This document shows positions 57,011 through 64,000 of a DNA stretch of 64,000 nt, piece after piece. The stretch is from Bagarius yarrelli (taxonomy: Eukaryota; Chordata; Actinopteri; Siluriformes; Sisoridae), in NCBI GenBank assembly GCA_005784505.1, contig VCAZ01000112.1, positions 248,001 to 312,000 of the forward strand, written 5' to 3'. The first letter of the stretch is position 1. Each line of letters begins with the position of its first letter. The notes beneath the pieces are model-generated. The model made no database searches and was not told where the DNA came from. It saw only the letters and a program-made list of their open reading frames with translations. The position numbers and the translations under genes are program-made.

Positions 57011-57630
57011 TTCTGCAGTTACTTGCTAACAACTATTCAGAAAAACTGATTGTTGTTGTTGTTAGCAATTAGTATTTGATCCAAGTAAATGAAGAGAAGG
57101 ATTTCTGAAGTGAATTCTGACTCATGTAAAGAATCAGATAATTTCACCTGGATAAATCCATACTCGCTTATCTTTATCACAAGCAAAGATGTGAGCATTC
57201 ATTTTTCAGGAATCGTGTAGTATCTTTACAGTATAAAGTGTTTTTCAGGCAAAAACACAAGAGGCAACTGATGCCACACGCTTTGGGAAAAGACTTCTCA
57301 TCTTAAATGATATACAGTAATAATAAAGAAAAATCTACCTCCCTGCCTGCAGGATAAGATTTGCTTATAGTGTGTCTAATAGTAGACAGGTAATGGCCCA
57401 TTTTGTTTTATTACAACCACATTTCTTTGCTGTGTGCAGCCCATAACATTAGCAAAGGGAAGTTAAAGCAGCCTACTTGGCACCCCATGAGTCATCTACA
57501 CCTGACTGTGCTGTTATTTTGCTAAACCCAGTAAAAAGCAACAATATGTTAGAAATGAATTACACATGATGAAATTCACGAGTGTTATTCATGCATTGTG
57601 TGTCTATAAAAAGATTCGGATGCTTAGGAA
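57011..57630. other. Unique sequence, possibly regulatory in part
   Basis: Repeat-free and fairly GC-balanced between 57,180 and 57,540 ('GTCATCTACACCTGACTGTG'). No exon seen. Confidence 0.3.
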
Positions 57631-58190
57631 GACAGCGTAGAAACCTATTTTAATAATTCTGCATAGTCGGGATGTGCTGAGGTGTTTTTGCATCGCAGTA
57701 TGCTGTTGTCCCCAGAGATATCTGTCTGGACCCGGACTGTCTCCACATTGCTGTTTTTAGAGTCATTCCAATTTACAGCTTTTACACCAGCCAAGAGGTA
57801 GATTTACACGCACAAACACCTACCACAGCCTTTGCTTTGCTTTACCTTTTTTTTTTTTTTTCTAGCTGCCATTTGACGCTAAATATGTAATCAAGATTGA
57901 TCTCAAATTCAGTGCATCGGATTGCTGGAAATCAATCTTTTTATTGATAACCGTTCAGCGTCAATTAACTTATGCATTATTAATGCTCAGATTAAGCAGT
58001 AGGGTTATAAATTCAGGTAGGATAGCCTGTCAAATCCCCGAAGCGTCACTGGATACTGGAAAATTGAGGCTGTGACAATGTGTCAAGTGTTTCGATCGGT
58101 GAATAAAGAAATCAATCTTTTCTCTACGCCTGCATGACTGTTTAAGCTTTGATTAAAATGTGATGAGCCTGTGTTTATGTGGATCTTTTA
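57631..58190. promoter_or_regulatory. Candidate conserved noncoding block 8 (strongest)
   Basis: About 550 bp without recognised repeats except a poly(T) at 57,847-57,861. It has many paired ATCAAT/ATTGAT motifs (57,931-57,936 and 57,943-57,948; AATCAAGATTGAT near 57,889), which are PBX/HOX-like. TAATTA-like and TGCATTATTAATGC stretches are also present. No open frame. In texture this is the best enhancer candidate of the window. Confidence 0.35.
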
Positions 58191-58193
58191 TAG

Positions 58194-58384
58194 CACAGGT
58201 GTCAAACTAAGTTCCTGGTTCCAAACCGCCGTGCAGAGTTTAGCTTTAATGCTAATTAATTCAACCTGATATGGATAATCATGTCTTTTAGGCTTGTTTC
58301 TATAAATTCATGTTTTGGGGTTTGGCATGAGGTTGAAACTAAACTTTGCAGGGCTTTTTCTGAACTCACTTTGACACCCCTGTT
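58194..58384. mobile_element. Palindromic hAT-type MITE, intact copy
   Basis: Left end CAGGTGTCAAACTAAGTTCC and right end ACTCACTTTGACACCCCTG are imperfect inverted repeats. Internal 'GCAGAGTTTAGCTTTAATGC' and 'TGAAACTAAACTTTGCAGGG' are also inverted. Flanks TTTTATAGCA and TTCTATAGCA are near-identical. Matches the broken copy at 6,165-6,476. Confidence 0.7.
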
Positions 58385-58810
58385 CTATAGCATTCAAGCA
58401 ACCCGCTAACACTGACATGATATGCATTATGAATCCTTCAACAATCTAACTTAATTATTAATTATTAGGTAACTAATAATTTTGCATGAATGGTTACCTT
58501 CAGTTCTTACAGTATCATTTTTTTTATTATTTATTTAATATACCAATTTAGTTAAACAGTTGACATTAGACATCACATCATTATGTACAGACATCAAGTA
58601 GATGTAGTGAAATTTAAATTGGTGAAGCATGGTGTTGGTGTCATCACGATTAAAGTTTACCCTTTGCCTCTCGCTTCTCATTCTAAATCAGAAGCCATTA
58701 AAATGAGAATTGTTATTGTAATTGTAAAATTACATTTTATAACACTAACGTGGAAAAATACCATAGTAAACTTTAGGATTAGCATATTTTAGGATACCAT
58801 AGACTAATGG
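58385..58810. other. Unique AT-rich sequence
   Basis: A 'GTGAAGCATGGTGTTGGTGT'-like stretch at about 58,622 (with one base variation) resembles a Tc1 transposase scrap, but nothing around it supports this. Confidence 0.3.
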
Positions 58811-59110
58811 TTTCTGTAGAGCTACCCAGACCTTTATAATGTAGCATATTTTAGTTCAACCTCAACAAAACTATTTATAGGCAATTTTGTAAACATTATG
58901 AGGAAAATTCTATCTATATAATTAGGTTAAATTTCACACAAATTTTACACAATTGTTTATACATTTTTAGTGTAGTTTCAGATTTTTAAATTATGTTTTC
59001 AAGCATTTCCACAAAAATATTGAAGGCCAAGAAAGGGGAGATTTGAATGATCGATTATTATTTGTTTGGGTTTTTTTTTTCAAATTTAAGTTAAAATACT
59101 ATTTTGTATG
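58811..59110 (+). repeat. Diverged duplicate segment, copy 1
   Basis: 'TTTCTGTAGAGCT', 'CCTTTATAATGT', 'TTTTAGTTCAACCTCAACAA' and 'AATATTGAAG' recur in the same order at 61,651-61,882. The family is unknown. Confidence 0.6.
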
Positions 59111-59130
59111 AAAAAATACCATAGTATCTT

Positions 59131-59627
59131 CTTTTCCTTTCGGCTGTTCCCTTTTTAGCTGTTGCCACAGTGAATCATCTGTCTCCAACTAATTTCATGT
59201 CCTCCTTTATTGCATCCATATACCTCCTCTTTGGTCTTCCTCTTTGCCTTCTGCCTGGTAGCACCTTAATCTGGCTTCTTTGACTTTCTCCACATAACAT
59301 CTAACTTGAGGCGCCCTGATGAGCTCATTCCTAATCCTGTCCAACCTCATCACTCCCAAAGAAAACCTCAACATTTTCAGCTCTGCTACTTCCAGCTCTG
59401 CCTCACTGTCTCTTCCTCAGTGCCACTGTCTCTAAACTGTACATCATAGCCGCTCTCACCACTGTCTCTAAACAATACATCATAGCTGGTCTCACCACTG
59501 TCTCTAAACCATACATCATAGCTGGTCCCACCACTGTCTCTAAACAATACATCATAGCTGGTCTCACCACTGTCTCTAAACCATACATCATAGCTGGTCC
59601 CACCACTGTCCTGTTACACATAGTATA
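59131..59627 (-). pseudogene. RTE-type LINE reverse-transcriptase C-terminus, with expansion
   Basis: On the minus strand the segment encodes the end of a non-LTR retrotransposon ORF, recognised by LETVALRKRQEAELEVAE-like residues and by the 'CTCTTTGGTCTTCCTCTTTG' and 'GGCTGTTCCC' landmarks on the plus strand. The enzyme copies the element's RNA into DNA at the target site. The copy is 5' truncated and carries an in-frame 36-bp tandem repeat (59,425-59,604), so it is dead. The clade assignment (RTE/BovB-like) is from memory. Confidence 0.65.
59425..59604 (-). repeat. 36-bp coding minisatellite, 5 units
   Basis: Five exact-length 36-bp units start at 59,425, 59,461, 59,497, 59,533 and 59,569. 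Units 2 and 4 are identical, as are units 3 and 5, giving a 72-bp higher-order period. On the minus strand each unit reads TVVRPAMMYGLE-like. Confidence 0.95.
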
Positions 59628-59689
59628 CTTTAGGATTTCCTACAGCATGATGTAGTAAATTGTAGTATAATGTAGTGTATTACAGTAAG

Positions 59690-59990
59690 ACATGACATGA
59701 CATGACATGACATGAACTCACCACAGTAGTACAGAAAACAATCATCTACAAAACACAAGGCAAAGACAAGGGCTATAAATACACACAGACACATTAACTC
59801 AAACAAGACACACCTGAACACAAACACAGGACACCATGAAAAACACAATAAGAAGGGAATCACATGACAGGAAAACTTCAGGACAAAACAAGAAGTAAAC
59901 AAAGCAAACTGCCTAGGCTAGCATAGCTTAGCCTGAACATAAAACAAACAATAAACATGAAACAAGAACATGAAAACTGTGATACACTGG
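59690..59990. repeat. Family I repeat with (CATGA)n
   Basis: A CATGA run at 59,690-59,714, then 'GGCTATAAATACACACAGAC' and 'AACAAGACACACCTGAACAC'. Shares its 'CACATGACAGG' centre with the copies at 42,965 and 52,310. The 90-codon minus-strand frame here is a shadow. Confidence 0.55.
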
Positions 59991-60950
59991 ATCATATTTT
60001 AGTCTTTAATTAAGTATTATTTTTAATGGTATTTACACTTTGTTAAAGTATATGCCATAATATACAGTGAAAGACCAGATTGCTATTTCTAATGGACAGC
60101 ATTGTCAGATCATTTATTCGAGAAAAGTTACACAATGTAACAAAGATTTTTAAACAAAAAAATGAGCAATGAGTGTGTATTGCTTGATATAATTTTTGCT
60201 CTGGTCTTTGCTGGAAAGCTTATCACAAATACTGTACAGTATAATATAGTTGTAGAAAATTTACTGTAGTAATTAATGTAGTCATATGTAATGTAGAAGA
60301 GTTACTAGAACAAGTGTAGTAAAATTACAGCCACAAATTACCATATTATGGTAATTTATTATAGTATATTTACTATATTTACTATACTACTTAGGTACCT
60401 CTATAGTAAAGTAGTATATAGTATAGTAATGGTAACAATTGCAATACTATAGTATTTTTTCATATAGGCCTTTACATGAATATCAGATTCTTAGTAATGG
60501 GTATGCCTCATTTTGCTTTAAAACAGTTATACCCATAATAGCATAAACTCTATAAGTCTCTGCAAGACCTTTGACTATGTTTAGATCAAATCAATTGGAA
60601 TTTTGTCCAAACATTTGGTTCAATAGAACAAATTAGGCATGTGGAAAATCTGACCTTTTGTACAAAGGAGACCATTTGGTCAATATCACAAATTAGTTTA
60701 CATTCAAGTAAAGACTTGTAGGATCTTAAATAATATTGACCCCTAAATGTGTGAAAGGACATTGTTTTTCACATCATTGAACACAGAGTGGCCTACAAAC
60801 ATGGCTGTCAAAATTCTTAGCCATTACAAAGTTACAAGTTGCATTCAATTATACACACATATTAAAATGTATAAGACATCTTGCTTTTTTGAATTATTGT
60901 GTATATTTTCTACTTCAGTCGATACCAAGATTCATGGTTATATATTAGGT
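59991..60950. other. AT-rich sequence with TAGTA-rich hairpins
   Basis: A perfect 10-bp inverted repeat AAATTACCAT/ATGGTAATTT with a 3-bp loop lies at 60,335-60,357, followed by TATAGTA-type simple sequence to 60,450. No gene seen. Confidence 0.4.
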
Positions 60951-61142
60951 TTGTGGGGATCACAATGGTTAAAGTGTTGGACTGATTATTGGAAGACTGG
61001 GGCTTGATTTTCAGCACCACCAAGTTGTCATTGTTGGGCCACTAAGCATTGCCTATAACCCCCAATTACTCAGTGGTATAAAAAAGAGACAAATGTTAGT
61101 AGCTTTGGATAAGGGCATCTGCCAAATGTTGTAAATGTAAAT
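60951..61142 (+). repeat. SINE-A copy, full length
   Basis: 'GGATCACAATGGTTAAAGTG', box B 'GGGCTTGATTTTC', 'AGCACCACCAAGTTGTCATT', and tail 'GGGCATCTGCCAAATGTTGT'. Confidence 0.85.
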
Positions 61143-61650
61143 GCAAATTTTCTATGGTGGTTCACTGTAATGGCCTTTTGTAAGCAATTATAAACCAAAT
61201 ACACACACACATCTTACACATCCCTGTTACAGCGAACGTAGCTATATCCAAATATCGCTCATATTATGCCCGACTAACATGATATGGCGCTCAGAGTTTT
61301 AATGTGTTTTTCTGCCTTTGTTAGTGAATCCACTTTGGGTGTAGGGTTTGCTTTCTCAGTTATTATTTTTCTTGGTCCGCCAAAATGACACTTGAAAAGG
61401 GCGTTTTAAGTATATCTGCAAAAAGGTCTGGTGTATCAGTGCCAGTAACTGTGGACATCATTTTCTTTTTATTGAGTTTCACTTTTATACATTGGGAAAA
61501 ACCCATCAAATGCTGGGGGTAACACTGGGCACATCACTAGACCCAGAGGGTGGGCTGTCACAGAATGTCAAAATTTGATTGGCTAATGATTCTGTCGCTC
61601 ATAGTTTGTTACAAATCAGAAGTAACGACTTTGAACAAAAGCACTAGAAC
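61143..61650. other. Unassigned sequence, possibly old transposon
   Basis: 'TCAAAATTTGATTGGCTAAT' and the CpG-containing 'CCTGTTACAGCGAACGTAGC' suggest a diverged DNA transposon. There is no terminal repeat pair or coding frame that I can support. Confidence 0.25.
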
Positions 61651-61882
61651 TTTCTGTAGAGCTCCCCCAAGCCTTTATAATGTTTTAGTTCAACTTCAAC
61701 AAAACTAATCAATTAGCAATTTTGTAAATGAAAACTGTATGTTTTTACCATTTCTATTAAAAATATTGAAGATATACAGAAAGAGACCAAAACAAGAGAT
61801 TGGATTGGACAATGGATTCATTTGCTTATTTAATTATTATTTGTTTCTCTGAAAGTTCAATTTTAAAACAAAACTATTTTTG
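61651..61882 (+). repeat. Diverged duplicate segment, copy 2
   Basis: Collinear with 58,811-59,110 but shorter, lacking for example the 'GTAGCATATT' piece. The shared order of landmarks over about 230 bp rules out chance. Confidence 0.6.
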
Positions 61883-62558
61883 CCTGTGGTTAGTTAACTG
61901 ACTCAGTTTATATATGGACCATAAGCATAATGAAATTATTATAAAACCCATAAAAATCTGGTACCTAAATTATAAGATATCTGTTTTTAAAATTACAGTT
62001 TTGTTAGTAATCAGCCTTTAAATAGTTACATAACATTAATTCTGATTTAGATATGTGCAGAAAGGAAAAATATTATTCAGTATAGTAGAAGCCTGTCAAC
62101 TTTGAGGGTTTTCCCAGGCCACCAAACGTTAAAAAAGACAGTCATCACTGTAATGATGATGTGACGACAGCCTTAGACAAGCAATCAAGACAGTGCTTTG
62201 GCTTACTTCATGGGAAATAGCTATTATAATACCAATCATATCAGAATGGCCTGTTTTAGATAATAACCTGCCAAAAGTCACTGCTGCATGCTGATTCCTT
62301 TCTTTTACGTCTGTCTTATTTGAGCGATAATCATGCAATTTCCTTTCGTTTGACTGACATTGTGAACAAAGTTGAACTTTTACGCTATTTTTCTGCCTTA
62401 TCTTTTTTTTTTTACAGCGTAGGCTATTATACTCGTGCTGTTTATTCATGAATTAAATGAAAAATTTAAATCACTAGAGGTTTATGATGAATTTTTATTC
62501 GTACACTAATATATATGTAATGTAATATATATTGTATATATTAATATTTATATTATAT
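61883..62558. other. Unique AT-rich sequence
   Basis: The minus-strand frame at 62,129-62,449 (106 codons, K/S/H-rich) has no recognisable family. No gene is called. Confidence 0.35.
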
Positions 62559-62801
62559 GGGGCAGTGGTGGCTCAAATGGTTAAGACGCTGAGTTGGACC
62601 TGGCTTCAAGCCCCACCACCGCCAACTGTTGATCTGAAAAAAAACACCTGGTTTCAAGGCACACCACCGGCAAGCTAACCACCGTTGGGTCCTTGAGCAA
62701 GACCCTTAACCCTTCCTGCTCCAGGGGCGCTGTATCATAGCTGACCCTGCGCGCTCTGACCCCCAACTTACTAAGATGGGATATGCGAAAAAAAAAAAGA
62801 A
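62559..62801 (+). repeat. SINE-C copy, long subfamily
   Basis: A box TGGCTCAAATGG at 62,569-62,580. Two box B-like segments follow, near 62,601-62,614 (GGCTTCAAGCCCC) and 62,649-62,664 (GGTTTCAAGGCAC), about 49 bp apart. The same extra block occurs at 56,756. The tail is cut after 'GGATATGCG' and an A-run. Confidence 0.9.
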
Positions 62802-62960
62802 TAACGTTTACAGCATTTGGACAGACGCCCTTATCCAACTGAGCAATTGGGGGTTAAGGGCCTTGCTCAGGGACCCAGCAGTGGTGGCTTGTTGGAGCTG
62901 GGAATCGAACCCACAATCTTCAGGTTGGTAGTACAACACCTAAACCATGAACCACCACTT
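62802..62960 (-). repeat. SINE-A copy abutting SINE-C
   Basis: 'CAGCATTTGGACAGACGCCC', a deletion of the 'AAGCGACTTACATT' region, then 'GGGAATCGAACCC' (perfect box B on the minus strand) and the head at the right. Confidence 0.85.
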
Positions 62961-63090
62961 CATAACGATATAGAAAGTCATAACAATATTTCAGTCATTA
63001 CACATTTATAATATTAACATGTCAAGGTAGTTGCTGGTAGATCATGCATTAAGCATTTTTTATTAATTATAATATTATAAATAAGAGAAG

Positions 63091-63381
63091 GGCTTAGTTG
63101 TTAAGGTGGTTATGGTGGCTTAGTGGTTAAGGTGGTTATAGTGACTTAGTGGTTAAGGTGATTATGATGACTTAGTTGTTAGGGTGGTTATGGTAACTTA
63201 GTGGTTCAGTTTGTATGGTGAATTACTAGTTAAAGTTGTTATGATAGTTATAGTGACTTCATGGTTAGGGTGGTTATGGTGACTTAGTTGTTAAGGTGGT
63301 TATAGTGGCTTAGTGGTTGAGGTAGTATAGTGACAGTGATTAAGGTGGTATGGTTCCTTAGTGGTTAAGATGGTTAAGGCC
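63091..63381 (+). repeat. 26-bp tandem array of a SINE A-box segment, 11 units
   Basis: Units of 26 bp start at 63,091, 63,117, 63,143, 63,169, 63,195, 63,220 (35 bp), 63,255, 63,281, 63,307, 63,332 and 63,355. Each has a version of GGCTTAGTGGTTAAGG, the A-box region of SINE heads, plus a TGGTTATGGT linker. The array leads directly into a SINE-C body. Confidence 0.9.
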
Positions 63382-63500
63382 ACCACTGTTAAGCCCCTAA
63401 AAAGGCCCTTAACACTCCTGGCTCAAAGGGTGCTGTATCATGACTACCTCAGAAGCTGGGATGTGTCTCAAGAAGCATTTTGCTGTACTGTAGTAGATCT
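63382..63500 (+). repeat. SINE-C body and tail below the A-box array
   Basis: 'CACCACTGTTAAGCCCCTAA', 'AACACTCCTGGCTCAAAGGG', 'GTGCTGTATCATGACTACCT' and 'GCATTTTGCTGTACTGTAGT' follow the SINE-C order, though diverged. Box B is missing. Confidence 0.7.
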
Positions 63501-64000
63501 TCAGCTTTTAAGCTTATACACTGTATGGCTAAATACCTTACCAGCAAACCCCTAAGTGTTCTGCATCTCAATCCCACTACACCTTTGGAATCAACTGGAA
63601 CACTGGCTGAACCAAGACATCCTAATCCAGCGTTAATGCCTAATTATTTAGTAAATAAATATAATAAAGTAATAATTAAGAACTCCAATAGTGTATCTTA
63701 ATATTATTATATTTGCTAAATTCCTCATCTTTAGGCAAATTGAAAAACAAAAATATTTACCATTTATCATAGGACATTCATGACTTGGTGAAAAAAATAA
63801 TTACTCTTAACAGATAGACTGGGTTTTTTTTGGCTGAAATGATTTCCAGCCATGTTGACATATGCTGATTTAATTTCCTTCTATGATACCTTCCCACACA
63901 ATGACTGCCTGGAGTGTTCTTTTCAGAAGACATCGCATTTGGTCATTAGAATAACAGACATACACATGAGACAGCTTTGAATTGATTTATAAGTGTTTAG
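63501..64000. other. Unique sequence to the window end
   Basis: A short stretch near 63,551-63,620 ('CTCAATCCCACTACACC') has the look of a transposase scrap but is unsupported. The end (63,830-64,000) is repeat-free and GC-balanced. No gene seen. Confidence 0.35.

Noticed and set aside
59425..59604. CRISPR-like regular array
   Set aside because: The units are contiguous 36-mers without spacers, lie inside a LINE fragment and occur in a vertebrate genome.
62129..62449. 106-codon minus-strand frame
   Set aside because: A low-complexity K/S/H-rich peptide without a family, in AT-rich unique DNA.
63091..63381. CRISPR-like or telomere-like array
   Set aside because: The 26-bp units have no unique spacers and match the SINE head region.

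Overview
This 64 kb window is nuclear DNA of a vertebrate, almost certainly a teleost fish. The sequence is AT-rich. It carries many diverged copies of tRNA-headed SINE families that I associate with teleost genomes, plus Tc1-like and hAT-like DNA transposon relics, an RTE-type LINE fragment, a solo LTR, and frequent CA, GA, ATT and GATA microsatellites. The SINE mix suggests an otophysan such as a catfish, but that is recognition from memory and not a search result. I see no intact protein-coding gene, no rRNA, no free-standing tRNA and no CRISPR array. Nearly all open reading frames are short shadows of repeats or chance frames in AT-rich DNA.

I use working names for the repeat families. 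SINE-A is a tRNA-headed element of about 190 bp ending in a 'TCTGCCAAATGCTGTAAATG'-type tail, with about 24 copies or fragments on both strands. SINE-B is about 330 bp, starts 'GGCAGCACGGTGGCTTAG' and ends near a (GAAT)n tail, with 9 copies. SINE-C is about 230 bp, starts 'GGGCAGTGGTGGCTCA', with about 10 copies. Family D is an 'AAACTCCCTGAGATG' repeat with 3 copies. Family E contains an 'ACCGCATTGGTTAA' motif with 2 copies. Family H is hAT-like with 'AAGTAGCTT' ends and 2 copies. Family I is a 'CCAATGACAGGACAGGG' repeat with 3 copies. There are also palindromic 'GTGTCAAACT' MITEs, with 2 copies.

Layout. 1-9.6 kb: scattered SINEs, including a MITE split by a SINE. 9.6-13.2 kb: mostly unique, with a promoter-like block near 10.2-10.4 kb and a homeodomain-site-rich block near 11.2-11.5 kb. 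13-20 kb: SINEs around a unique, possibly conserved block at 15-16.1 kb. 20-24 kb: SINE-B, a 53-bp near-perfect inverted repeat, and a tandem array of about 182 bp units built from a SINE-A-like sequence. 24-36 kb: microsatellites, family E with a nested SINE-B, a hAT-like element, SINE-B/C copies, a unique block at 34.6-35 kb, and one isolated 30-bp block with good splice-site signals at 35,557-35,586. 36-46 kb: largely unique, with a Tc1-like relic and a long GA tract. 46-53 kb: SINE-B running into a GGAT minisatellite, family D and SINE-A/C copies. 53.4-55.4 kb: a Tc1-like transposon split by a hAT-like element and by a solo LTR with a perfect 5-bp target duplication. 56-64 kb: SINEs, a LINE fragment with a 36-bp internal minisatellite, a diverged duplicated segment, and an 11-unit array of a SINE A-box segment.

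The window reads as a gene-poor intergenic or intronic region. Several low-repeat blocks could be conserved regulatory elements, which only alignment to other fishes can test. The most unusual signals are three independent tandem arrays grown out of parts of retroelements (22.0-22.9, 59.4-59.6 and 63.1-63.4 kb) and the datable nest of transposons at 53.4-55.4 kb.
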